From: Bhargavaea ginsengi
Lineage (GTDB): Bacteria > Bacillota > Bacilli > Bacillales_A > Planococcaceae
DNA length: 64,000 nucleotides
Reading direction: 5' to 3'
Assembly: GCF_900109165.1 (NCBI RefSeq)
Contig: NZ_FNZF01000001.1
Coordinates: 363,376 to 427,375 of the forward strand
Shown: positions 16,521-25,800 of the stretch, piece by piece
How the letters are laid out: every line of letters begins with the position of its first letter
Position numbering within the stretch: position 1 is the stretch's first letter
Made by a program: the position numbers and the translations under genes
The notes under the pieces: generated by a model
What the model was told of the DNA's origin: nothing
What the model saw: the letters and a program-made list of their open reading frames with translations, nothing else
Database searches by the model: none

Positions 16521-17960
16521 TCAGGGGATGAGCAAAGCATCCTGGTCTGGTTGCTCGACGGCCAGTTTTCCATGGATAGGAAGGAGCAGCTCGAACCGCG
16601 TCCCTTTGCCGGGCTCGGATTTGACGAACAGATGCCCGCCCATCGACTCGGCAGTTTCTAGGACAAACGGCAGACCGAGGCCGGTCCCCTCCTTCTTTGT
16701 AGTGAAGAATGGCAGAAACACCTGTTTGATCTGTTGATCCGTCATCCCGCTGCCTTCGTCACTAAATGCCACAACGACATGCTCCTGATCGTACGGCTCG
16801 ATGGAAGTGATGAGTGTTGTATGGGGTTCTGAAGCTTCCAAGGCATTTTTGAACAGATTGATAAATGCCTGCTTCATGCGGTGCTTTTTCCCCTTGACCG
16901 TGACCTCAGCATCCAGCTGGACATCCATGAAGATGCTGATTTTTCTCGTTAAGGCCTGTGGTTCCATAACCATGACCACATCCGCCAGGCAATCGGATAG
17001 CTCGAACACCTCATCCTCCTGGTTGGATGGTTTGGACAGCGATAGGAACTCTGCCATCAGTGATTCCATCCTGCCCATTTCACTGTCTATGACGTCTACA
17101 TAACGGGCTGAATCCTGATCAGTTGTCAGCTTCAGCAGTTCGGTGAAACCTCTGACAGATGTCATGGCATTTTTAAGTTCGTGGGCGATGCTGGCAGCCA
17201 GCTGACCTACGGCGGAGAGAGATCCGCTATGCTCCATTTGCTGCTTCAAAATCACTTTTTCGGTATCGTCCCTGATCAAAGCGACATATAGCTCTTCCTT
17301 AGAATCGAAGTAAACAAAAACATGATAAAAACGCTCTTCTTCGTCTGCTGTTACGAACCGGTATTTGAACTCCGCTTTTCCATTATTTTCAATGCCATTC
17401 TGGACGATTCCAACCTCATTTTCTGTGATTCCCACCTTGAGCAATTCTTTGTAAGAGCATCCGATCAGCTCGTCCGGTTTCAGACCGAAAAAGTACTCAA
17501 CGCGTTCATTGACATCTTGGATCAATCCATCCGTTCCTACCACAAAATAACAGTTCACTTCATGATGGAAAATACTGTGATAGGCACGATTATCCTTTTT
17601 GTTATTAGAGGATTTGGGTTTTTCCATCTTGAAACGGAGAATCACTTCATTTGAATGTCGGAAAACTGTCCCGATGACTTCAATATCAGGAAAAATATGA
17701 CCTTCATTTTCCAGAGCAAATCGGGAAGTCACTCTTTTCCCTGGATGAACCTGCTCAATAAATGTGGACCATCCGTCCAACTGACCGTTCTGCAGCACTT
17801 GATCCATCATGCTCCCGGGAGCAAGACCAAGCAGACTGACAGCCTTGGGATTGGACCGCAGGCATTCATTTTTCCGATTGACCATCACAACGGCATCTTC
17901 GGTTTCGTCGAGCAGGAAATCGATTGTTTCCATGATAGAATTTTGCGGCATGTCCCACAC
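16521..17960 (-). CDS. PAS sensor histidine kinase (sporulation-kinase type)
   Basis: 479 residues, no transmembrane segment seen, so probably cytoplasmic. Two PAS-like domains (about 10-115 and 125-235) are followed by a HisKA domain with SIAHELKNAMTSVRGF (phospho-acceptor His260) and an HATPase with N-box NLFKNALEAS, G1 DEGSGM and GTGLGLPF. The H-box resembles KinA/KinE kinases that feed the Spo0F/Spo0A phosphorelay. It occupies the kinD position next to mhqR but lacks the extracellular sensor of B. subtilis KinD. The start is uncertain: GTG 17960 or ATG 17951, with GGAAAGG upstream. No response regulator is adjacent, as usual for sporulation kinases. Confidence 0.87.
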   Translation of the reverse strand: MWDMPQNSIMETIDFLLDETEDAVVMVNRKNECLRSNPKAVSLLGLAPGSMMDQVLQNGQLDGWSTFIEQVHPGKRVTSRFALENEGHIFPDIEVIGTVFRHSNEVILRFKMEKPKSSNNKKDNRAYHSIFHHEVNCYFVVGTDGLIQDVNERVEYFFGLKPDELIGCSYKELLKVGITENEVGIVQNGIENNGKAEFKYRFVTADEEERFYHVFVYFDSKEELYVALIRDDTEKVILKQQMEHSGSLSAVGQLAASIAHELKNAMTSVRGFTELLKLTTDQDSARYVDVIDSEMGRMESLMAEFLSLSKPSNQEDEVFELSDCLADVVMVMEPQALTRKISIFMDVQLDAEVTVKGKKHRMKQAFINLFKNALEASEPHTTLITSIEPYDQEHVVVAFSDEGSGMTDQQIKQVFLPFFTTKKEGTGLGLPFVLETAESMGGHLFVKSEPGKGTRFELLLPIHGKLAVEQPDQDALLIP

Positions 17961-18169
17961 CAGCCTTTCCGTTTTGGACTAGCTTATGGAAACCAGATTA
18001 GAAATATGACTTGGCGGGTCTGATCAATCAAGAAGTTAATTCTGATTATTCCATATTTTTACCGCTCACAATATAAGACTATTTACTCATATTCAGCCGG
18101 TGGGGTCAAGTTGTGCCGTTTACATTTATTCGGAGACTTCCCCGCACTTATTCGTTCCTTCTTGCATAA

Positions 18170-19549
18170 TCATCCGATAATGACCCGCTCTTCAGGATAT
18201 CTGTAATTTAATTTCTGCGGTTTGCCGCCCAATGTAAACAGGAATGAAATCAGGCCGACCCTTCCGACAAACATGAGGAACATGATGATCGACTTGCCTA
18301 CAACACTCAGATCTTCAGTGATGCCCAAAGACATGCCACAGGTCCCGAAGGCAGAAGTAATTTCAAATATCAGTGCGGTTAGCGGAATGCCATCTTCCGT
18401 AATGGACATGATCATCACTGACAGGAGTACCAGCAGGCCGGCAATCAGAATCACCGCGTAGGACCGGTATACATCAATGAGTTTGATCTCTCTGCCGAAA
18501 ATCTGAATGATGTCCTTGCCCCTTGCGAAGTTGATGAGAAACAGGACCGCGATTGCGAAAGTAGTGGTCCGGATCCCGCCTCCCACCGAACTGGGAGAAG
18601 CCCCGATAAACATGAGAAAACTGATGAACACTTCCGTCGCCTCACTGAACTGGGTGATATCCATTGTAGTCAATCCGCCGGAACGGGCCGAGACCGAGTG
18701 GAACATCGCGGCAAACAGCGCTTCATGCCACTGCATTCCCCGGAACGAATGGAAAGACTCGATCAAAAGGATAACAACCGTCCCAGCCAGAAGAAGGATG
18801 CCGAATGTAGCTGTGGTGATTTTTGCGAATAGCGTGAACCGGAACGACGGCTCCTTATTCGTCAGGAACCGCTTCACTTCGATCAGGACAGGAAAACCGA
18901 TCGCGCCGAGAATGATCAGCGCCATTGTCACAAGCTGGACGAAGTAGTCATTGAAGTAGGGAAGCATCGAATCGCTGCCGATCATGAAGCCGGCGTTAGT
19001 CGTAGCCGTGACCGAATGGAACATCCCGTTCAGAAGGGCATCCCGAAACGATTCATAGTATTTAGTGAAATAGAGCGTCAGGATACTTCCGCCGACCAAT
19101 TCGATGAGAATCATGATCTTCATAATCTCCCGTATCAGCTTGACCGCGCCTGCCATGCTGTACTGATTGTGGTCGACCATGATCAATTGCCTTTCCCGCA
19201 GCCCGATCCTTCTCCTGATCAGCAGCCAGAAAAACGTACCGATCGACATGACCCCGATACCTCCGAAGTGGAGAACGACCATGAACATGACAATACCAAA
19301 TGTCGTATAGGTGGCACTCAGATCGATTACGGAAAGCCCGGTCACGCTCACTGCACTGACAGCCGTGAACAAACTGTCTATAAAGCTGATTTCCACTTCT
19401 GGACGATGAACACCAGGAAGGTTCAGCAAAATGGCCGAAATGGTGATTGCAAAAAAGTAGTAAATGACAAGGACACGGGCAGGTGTCAATTTTTGATTTC
19501 TGATCCTGGAAAGCATCTTCTGCCGCCGTGTCAGTTCTTTGTATCCCAT
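18170..19549 (-). CDS. ktrD: Potassium uptake channel subunit KtrB/KtrD (TrkH family)
   Basis: About 459 residues from ATG 19549 (GGGG six bases upstream); the frame extends 30 codons further without a good ribosome site. Four selectivity-type P-loops are visible, for example SVTGLSVI, TTNAGFM, SARSGGL and FGTCGMSLG, which line the pore of Ktr/Trk transporters. In B. subtilis KtrD works with the cytoplasmic RCK subunit KtrC, which is not in this window. It follows rsgI-sigI in the same order as B. subtilis ykrM. Function: sodium-dependent potassium import, by family. Confidence 0.9.
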   Translation of the reverse strand: MGYKELTRRQKMLSRIRNQKLTPARVLVIYYFFAITISAILLNLPGVHRPEVEISFIDSLFTAVSAVSVTGLSVIDLSATYTTFGIVMFMVVLHFGGIGVMSIGTFFWLLIRRRIGLRERQLIMVDHNQYSMAGAVKLIREIMKIMILIELVGGSILTLYFTKYYESFRDALLNGMFHSVTATTNAGFMIGSDSMLPYFNDYFVQLVTMALIILGAIGFPVLIEVKRFLTNKEPSFRFTLFAKITTATFGILLLAGTVVILLIESFHSFRGMQWHEALFAAMFHSVSARSGGLTTMDITQFSEATEVFISFLMFIGASPSSVGGGIRTTTFAIAVLFLINFARGKDIIQIFGREIKLIDVYRSYAVILIAGLLVLLSVMIMSITEDGIPLTALIFEITSAFGTCGMSLGITEDLSVVGKSIIMFLMFVGRVGLISFLFTLGGKPQKLNYRYPEERVIIG

Positions 19550-19635
19550 AATGACCCCATGTCCTTTCTGAATGAACCTTGCATGATGTCTCATTTTATA
19601 GAAATACACAAAAAAAAGAAAGGCGGATGGAAACA

Positions 19636-20913
19636 TCACGGCTTATTCGCCGGGACCTTTCCATTTCCACCTTTCCCGTTTCCGCTGTTGTTATTCTGGT
19701 GACCACCCTTATCAGGTTGTTCCTTTCCGGGTGATTCCGATCGTCCCGGCACAGGTTTTTCCTTGTCGGACTGATTTTCTACATTCCCCGGTTTCGGCCC
19801 TGAATGGGGTGGCGGCGAGGACTGCTTGTCCTGTCCGGCATGGCCAGGGGAATCGCTTGCTTTGTTTGGCCCTGCATGAGCCGGCGGATTGCCGTTATCC
19901 CCCCGCTCCTCTCCTTTCGGGTTTCCGTTATTGTTCTTGTCAGGATTCCCTTGTTGAGGATGCGGCCTTGTATTTTCCGGTTTCGCAGGTGTTTGAGACT
20001 TCCCATTCTGCGTATCATTTTCCAAGGACTTACCGGGAGGCTTTTTCTGTACTTCCGGTTTTTGTTGAATTGGAGGAATTTTTGTTTTCGGCGTTTGTTC
20101 CTGTTCCCTGTTCTTAACAGGACGAGCTTCCTTCTTTCCACCTTCCGCCGGCCGTACGGAATTGTCGGTTGCCGGCTTATGCTTCGATTTATCAGCAGAC
20201 ATTGTTCCGGGCTTGTCCGTTTCTGTATCTGGTTTCTTCTCCTGCTGCGGCGAGAGAGAGGCAGGCTCGCCGGGTTTTCTTTCCTGCTGAATCAGGCGGC
20301 TGATCGGAATGCCTTCCTCCCGGGACCGTTCATGCATTTCCGGTTCGGCTTCAGACAAACGCAGGAGCATTCCCTCTTCTCCTGCAGCCCCTTCTATAAA
20401 ACGGACAGTCCGGTCAAGTGCAGCGGCTAACTTTTCATCGCCTGTCCGCACCGCTGTTACCGCCAGTTCCCTGTCAGGTTCTGCGTATTCATCAAAAATC
20501 AGGCTAATGAGTTTCGTCACTTCTTTGCCGCTCCAACTTTCGAGCTCCCTGATCAGTGCAGCCCCATCGTCATTGAGAGCAGCCATTTCCCGGACCTTCC
20601 CCTCTTGATCGATGCCGAACTCAACTGACGGATTCACTTCCAGCTGGATAAAGGCAAGTGCCGGTTCCCTGAGAGGCAGGAAAAGTGATGCAAGCACGAG
20701 AAGCAAGGCTGCGGCCAGTACTGCGATGGCAGGAATGGATTTTCGGCCTGCTGGCTGATACGAACGCTTTTGGGAAAGCAAAGGCGTGACCAGAACTTCG
20801 GATCCGACTTCCTGCCCATCCGCCATCCCCCGGATAAACTGTCCGTCAGGAGTCAGGATGGTCACATTTTCATTATTTTGTTCGACAATGATCCCCCTGG
20901 TCTTATTTATCAT
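19636..20913 (-). CDS. rsgI: RsgI-like membrane anti-sigma factor
   Basis: 425 residues. The N-terminal RsgI domain (MINKTRGIIVEQNNENVTIL) is followed by a transmembrane span (about 62-82) and then an extracytoplasmic domain starting FIQLEVNPSVEFGID, the conserved RsgI core. From about residue 220 a Pro/Lys/Gln-rich tail turns into a Gly/Asn/Lys-rich terminus, much longer than needed for regulation and probably spanning the wall. ATG 20913 overlaps the SigI stop as ATGA with AAAGGATGG upstream. RsgI holds SigI inactive until an envelope or heat signal. Confidence 0.9.
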   Translation of the reverse strand: MINKTRGIIVEQNNENVTILTPDGQFIRGMADGQEVGSEVLVTPLLSQKRSYQPAGRKSIPAIAVLAAALLLVLASLFLPLREPALAFIQLEVNPSVEFGIDQEGKVREMAALNDDGAALIRELESWSGKEVTKLISLIFDEYAEPDRELAVTAVRTGDEKLAAALDRTVRFIEGAAGEEGMLLRLSEAEPEMHERSREEGIPISRLIQQERKPGEPASLSPQQEKKPDTETDKPGTMSADKSKHKPATDNSVRPAEGGKKEARPVKNREQEQTPKTKIPPIQQKPEVQKKPPGKSLENDTQNGKSQTPAKPENTRPHPQQGNPDKNNNGNPKGEERGDNGNPPAHAGPNKASDSPGHAGQDKQSSPPPHSGPKPGNVENQSDKEKPVPGRSESPGKEQPDKGGHQNNNSGNGKGGNGKVPANKP

Positions 20914-21656
20914 TCGGGCATCCATCCTTTTAAATACTCATTGAGCATCGGCAGGTCACTGTCCTTGAGTATCACCATGGCAAGAATATACTTACGATGT
21001 CGTTCAATCGTTTTTCTGGAGACACCGACCAACTTTTCGAGTTTCCGGATTGGAAGGCGCTTCTTGCGGAGGGTCTCACGCATCAATTCTTCGGAGCTGC
21101 AGATGATCACTGCAAGATCCATGGCAGTCCTCCTTGCATCCGCATGCTTCGGGGAGACATCTGCCAATTCGCTGAACGAAAGGCCGAATTTATCGAGAAG
21201 CTCCGAAAACCCTCTGATCTCTTCCCGTCGTTCCTCGACCTCCCGATCCTCGGCATATCTTGAGAGGGAAGCGGACACTTCCGCTGCCGCCGCGGTTTCT
21301 TCCCCTATGGCAAGATGTCCGGTAAGACTGTTCCGGGACTCTTTCCGGAGATGGTCAATCAGCTTCCGCCGGATGACAAGATGAGCGAATGTCATAAAAG
21401 AGGCATCCCGGCTGCGGTCATATTTCATGACAGCTTCATGGAAGCCGCCAAGTGCGATGCTGTATTCATCATCATGTTCATCAATATAACGGTTGCACGC
21501 CAAGTAGGCCGCTTTTTTCAGAAACGGGGAATAAGCACGGAGAAGTCCATCCAATTCTTCGCCCGAGCCGTTCTGGGCAAGAAGCACTCGATTTTCCACA
21601 TCCGCGGTTTCACCACTTCTCCGATTCATGAATCCGTTGAAAGCCGTGATTAACAC
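20910..21656 (-). CDS. sigI: RNA polymerase sigma factor SigI
   Basis: 248 residues from GTG 21656, which has AGGAGAGG six bases upstream; the longer frame to 21728 lacks a site. Region 2 is seen as RYIDEHDDEYSIALGGFHEAV ... DASFMTFAHLVIRRKLIDHLRK, and a C-terminal DNA-binding helix as KLEKLVGVSRKTIERHRKYI, characteristic of SigI. It controls heat and cell-envelope stress genes in Bacillus. It is co-translated with rsgI. A SigI-like promoter and a 0A-box lie about 90-120 bases upstream. Confidence 0.92.
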   Translation of the reverse strand: MLITAFNGFMNRRSGETADVENRVLLAQNGSGEELDGLLRAYSPFLKKAAYLACNRYIDEHDDEYSIALGGFHEAVMKYDRSRDASFMTFAHLVIRRKLIDHLRKESRNSLTGHLAIGEETAAAAEVSASLSRYAEDREVEERREEIRGFSELLDKFGLSFSELADVSPKHADARRTAMDLAVIICSSEELMRETLRKKRLPIRKLEKLVGVSRKTIERHRKYILAMVILKDSDLPMLNEYLKGWMPE

Positions 21657-21745
21657 GATTGACCTCTCCTGACCCTGGTTTCGATAATCTGATTGTATCG
21701 GCAATCCCGGTTTTTGGAAAGAGGTCATTCCTTGTCTTTCATATT

Positions 21746-21775
21746 ATTCGACAACTCCCGGCGCTTTTTGGGGGT
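21746..21775 (-). promoter_or_regulatory. Candidate SigI-dependent promoter overlapping a perfect Spo0A box
   Basis: On the minus strand ACCCCCAAAAA (from 21775) and CGAAT (21750-21746) resemble the -35 and -10 elements known for SigI autoregulation, separated by 19 bases between ACCCCC and CGAA. The -10 lies inside TTGTCGAA (21754-21747), a perfect Spo0A-binding box. It is about 90 bases upstream of the sigI GTG and downstream of the terC-like terminator. The spacing fit to the SigI consensus is from memory. Confidence 0.45.
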
Positions 21776-21799
21776 GGATTTTCGATAATGAATGCATAT

Positions 21800-21831
21800 A
21801 AAAGAGACTGCCGGGATGGCAGTCTCGTTTA
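21800..21831 (-). terminator. Rho-independent terminator of the terC-like gene
   Basis: A 9-bp stem GAGACTGCC / GGCAGTCTC with a five-base loop is followed on the minus strand by TTTTATATG, a few bases after the stop at 21835. Confidence 0.88.
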
Positions 21832-21834
21832 AAT

Positions 21835-22599
21835 TCAATCCTGTTTGTTCCGATCGTTTTTCAGCCCGATGAGAACACCGACTACTGCGATCAGCAGCAA
21901 CACCGACCAGAAGATGGTTTTCCAAATTGTCGAGTGCGGGAAATCCGGATCGATAATCTGCAGTTCCGGGTGGCCGAGTGTCAGAACGAGAAGTTTGACC
22001 CCGACCCAGCCGACAATTGCGAAAGCGGCTCCCTCGAGCGCCGGATAGCGATCCAGCAGACGGACGAACCACGTCGCGGCAAATCGCATGATGATCAAAC
22101 CGATCAGACCCCCGAAGAACATGACCGCAAACTGGCCGCCGTTGATACCGCCGATGTCAAAGTCGCCGAGTTCAGGCAATGTGATTGCGATTGCTACGGC
22201 AGCCAGCATCGAGTCGATCGCAAACGCAATATCCGCCAGTTCAACTTTCAGGACGGTCATCCAGAAGCCGGACTGTTTTTTCGGCTCTTTGAGATTATCC
22301 TCGTCCTCGCCGTGCTTCTTCCGCATATCATAGAGATTCTTGGTGGCGATAAAGAGCAGGTACGCGGCACCAAGCGCCTGGATCTGCCAAACATCAACGA
22401 GGATGGTGATCATGAAGAGCGCCGCAAAACGGAAAACAAAAGCACCAAGGAGTCCGTAGAACAAGGCTTTTTTCCGCTGTTTCAGCGGCAAGTGCTTGAC
22501 CATGACCGCCATGACTACCGCGTTATCAGCAGCCAGCAGGCCCTCCAAGACCACCAGGACGACAAGCACCCATGCATATTCGAGTAAAATAGCTTCCAA
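21835..22599 (-). CDS. ykoY: TerC-family (YkoY-like) membrane protein, Mn-riboswitch controlled
   Basis: 254 residues from TTG 22599, with GGGAGGG eight bases upstream; the open frame to 22629 would run into the riboswitch terminator. About seven hydrophobic spans; LEGLLAADNAVVMAVMVKHLP and ELADIAFAIDSMLAA carry the paired acidic D/N motifs of TerC proteins, proposed to bind and export Mn2+. In B. subtilis YkoY (MeeY family) helps metalate exported enzymes with Mn. The regulatory RNA upstream supports a manganese role here. Confidence 0.9.
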   Translation of the reverse strand: MEAILLEYAWVLVVLVVLEGLLAADNAVVMAVMVKHLPLKQRKKALFYGLLGAFVFRFAALFMITILVDVWQIQALGAAYLLFIATKNLYDMRKKHGEDEDNLKEPKKQSGFWMTVLKVELADIAFAIDSMLAAVAIAITLPELGDFDIGGINGGQFAVMFFGGLIGLIIMRFAATWFVRLLDRYPALEGAAFAIVGWVGVKLLVLTLGHPELQIIDPDFPHSTIWKTIFWSVLLLIAVVGVLIGLKNDRNKQD

Positions 22600-22627
22600 A
22601 TTCAATTCCCTCCCTTTTATGGAAAAC

Positions 22628-22800
22628 AAAAAGACCTTTACCCCGAAAAAAGGGCAAAGGTCTTGCTAAGCACTCATCCGGTAATTCCCGGAATCAGGCT
22701 ATCATAACCGATGGCATGACCATGTAATGACGATTATGAAATAGGTTTCCCTATAGCTACTCCCCTTTGACACTAAGTCAAAGATCATTCAGTTTTCCTT
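22628..22800 (-). promoter_or_regulatory. yybP-ykoY manganese riboswitch with terminator
   Basis: On the minus strand an extended -10 (TGATACAAT, TACAAT at 22811-22806) is followed by a leader containing CAAAGGGGAGTAGC and, 3', GCTTAGCAAGACCTTTGCC, the conserved arms of the yybP-ykoY motif, with GTCATGCCATCGG between them. The 3' P1 strand (ACCTTTG) is also the 5' arm of a strong terminator stem at 22664-22631 followed by TTTTTG, so aptamer and terminator are mutually exclusive. Mn2+ binding should favour read-through into the TerC gene. Family knowledge: Mn2+-sensing transcriptional ON switch. Confidence 0.92.
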
Positions 22801-22811
22801 GGTTTATTGTA

Positions 22812-25800
22812 TCACACCGGGCGATCGGATGTCCCTGATTTTTTCATATTTCTAGTCTCACGATCAAACAGGCTATATACGATCGGCACAATGTAGAGAG
22901 TCAGTGCGGTGGAGCTGATGAGCCCGCCGATCACTGCGATTCCCATCGGCTGGTTGATCTCCGTCCCTTCCCCGATTCCCAGGGCCAATGGAAGAAGCCC
23001 GAGAATGGTCGTTAATGCGGTCATCAGAATCGGTCTTGCACGGTCCTTGACAGAGACAATAATAGCGTCCAGAGACCGGATGCCTTCCGCCTTCCGTTGA
23101 TTAATATAATCGACGAGCACAATCCCATTGTTAACGACGATCCCGACCAATATCAGGATTCCGATAACTGAAGAAACGCTGATCGGCGTATTGGTGATCA
23201 ACAGGGCGATCGATACCCCGATGATCATTAGCGGCACAGTGAACATGATGACAAATGGATATTTGAATGACTCGAACTGCGCGGCCATGACGAAGTAAAC
23301 GAGTACCATAGCCAATATAACCGCCATGATCATGTCGTCGATCGAGTCTTCGAACAGTTCCCTGTCACCGCTATAGGAAATGTCAGTTCCTTCCGGCAGT
23401 CCTGCCTTTTCCAGCTCACGCTCCACATCCCCCGTCACTTCACCGAGCGTTCTCGAGGATGCATAGTGGACAGTGAAGCGTACTGCATTTGCCTGGTCAA
23501 CCCGTCGGATGGCTGCAGGCCCCTCGGCAACTTCGATATCCGCCAGGCTTTCCAGGGTTACGAACGTGCCGGACGGTGCGCGGAGCTTGAGCTGTCCGAG
23601 CGCATCAATACTGTCGAGGTTGTTCCCGCCGGTTCTAATCCGCACAGCATGGACATCTCCGGCCTCATCAACAATCTGTGACGCTGTTACACCTCGGGTC
23701 ATGTCATTGACAGCGGAAGCGATTTGGGCAGGAGCAAGTCCATTCGCGGAAGCCGCAGCACGGTCGACTTCAATCAGGATCTCTTCAACTCCATCGGTCA
23801 GATCGTTGGTGACATCCGTTACGCCCCCAATTTTCGACAGACGGTCAACTGCCATTGCCGCAGCTTTGTCCAGGCGTGATTTATCCGTGTCCGTCATCGT
23901 GAAGGACAGCGTATTCGGAGATGAACCGGCAGCCGTCTGGAGATTGAAGTTGATTTCAGTGCCTTCACCGCCCATCCCCTGGATATCCGGCTGAATATCA
24001 TCGACGAATTCGAACACGGACCGGTCCCGCTCCGAAAGCGGCTTGAGCTTGACATAAAGCTCTCCACGGTCAGCCTCGCCAGTTCCCTGGGCAAGTCCCT
24101 GCTGGGTGCCGCCGGTAAGGCTGACATATACATCAACATCGTCTTCAGATTTCAGGCGTTCCTCGATCTTTCTGATGACATCACCGGTTGCCTTTACTGA
24201 TGCACTGTCCGGCATGTTGACCGTGATGCTTACAAATCCTTCATCCGTCGCCGGAAGGAATTCTGTTCCGACCCTATAGATGCCGAACCCGCTTGCAACA
24301 AGCAGAACAACTGTCAAACCAAGGACCAGTTTCCGGTTATAAAGCGACCATTTGATTGAGCGCTCGAAATTCCCATATGCTTTCGAGCGCCTGCGCCGTG
24401 TCTCCAGATCACGCTTCGGCTTTTTGAGCATACGGGATGCCATCATCGGAATAACCGTCAGCGCAACGAACAGGGAGGCCAGGAGACTAAATGAAATCGT
24501 CATGGCGAACTCCGTGAAAATCCTGCCTATCAGTCCCGAGATGAAGATGACGGGCAGAAATACAGCAACCGTGGTGAGTGTAGAAGCTGTAATGGCCCCG
24601 CCCACTTCTTTCGTTCCGTCAAGTGCGGCTTGTTTGCGGTTTTTGCCCATAGCAAGATGCCGCTCAATGTTCTCAATGACAACAATGGAGTTGTCGACCA
24701 ACATTCCGATCCCGAGAGCCAGGGCTCCGAGCGTCAGGATATTAAGTGCGAAGTCCGAAAAATACATCAGGACAAATGTGACAATGACCGAGTACGGAAT
24801 CGCCACGCCGATGATGATCGGGCTCCGCACGGATTTCAGAAACAGGAACAGGACGAGCATGGCGAAGATTCCGCCCAGAATGAGTGATTGACCGATGTTT
24901 CCGATGGCCAGTTGGATATAGTCCCCCTGGTCAAAGAGAATATCTGACGTGATCCCCTCATATTCAGGCTGTCCGAGCAGCCGGTCCAGCGATTCCTTGA
25001 AAGACTCGGACACTTCCGCGGTATTTGCACCGGACTCCTGCAGAACCGACATGATCACAGACGGCTCATCATTGGTTCTTGTCTCCATTTCCCCGCTCTC
25101 AGGGGCAAGACTGATTTCACTGATGTCTGAAAGCTTGATTTCCGCGCCGTCCATCGGGTTTACGGTCAGGACAAGATTCCCGATTTCCTCAACTGAGGTC
25201 AATGTGCTGACGATGCGTGTGGTCAGCCGCTTGCCGTCATCCGTTTCCACCGGCTCCCCGGGCATGGAAACATTGTTGGCCTGGATGGCCTGGGTAACAT
25301 CCTGCTGGGCGAGCCCGTATTCTTCCAGCTTCCCGGGATCCAGGACAATCTGCACATCCTCGACAAGCGAAGAGGACACGGTGACACTTGCGACGCCTTC
25401 GGTCCTTCTCAGTTCGGTTTCAAGTGATCCCGCGATTTCCCGGATATCTCCGGATTCTTTATCAGATCGCAATGACAGCTGGATTACCGGGAACTGCGAC
25501 GGATCAAATTTCATGAACTGGGGTTTGGCTGAATCATCCGGAATAGGGGTCTGGTCGATCCGCTGCAGAACATCCATCTGCACGTCATCGATCTCCGTCG
25601 ACCAGTCAAATTCAAGGAAGATCAGGTTTGCGCCTTCTTGTGAAGTCGACTGGATAGAATCCAGTCCGGGAAGCGTAGACAAACTGTTTTCAAGCGGCCT
25701 GGTGACTTTTTCACTTACTTCTTCCGGACCCGCCCCCGGATAGCTCGTCACCACGACCGCGATCGGCGGGTTCAATTCGGGTATGAGCGTCAGCGGGATT

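Noticed and set aside
24949-25743. 264-codon plus-strand open frame
   Set aside because: Antisense to the RND pump, Ser-rich shadow sequence.
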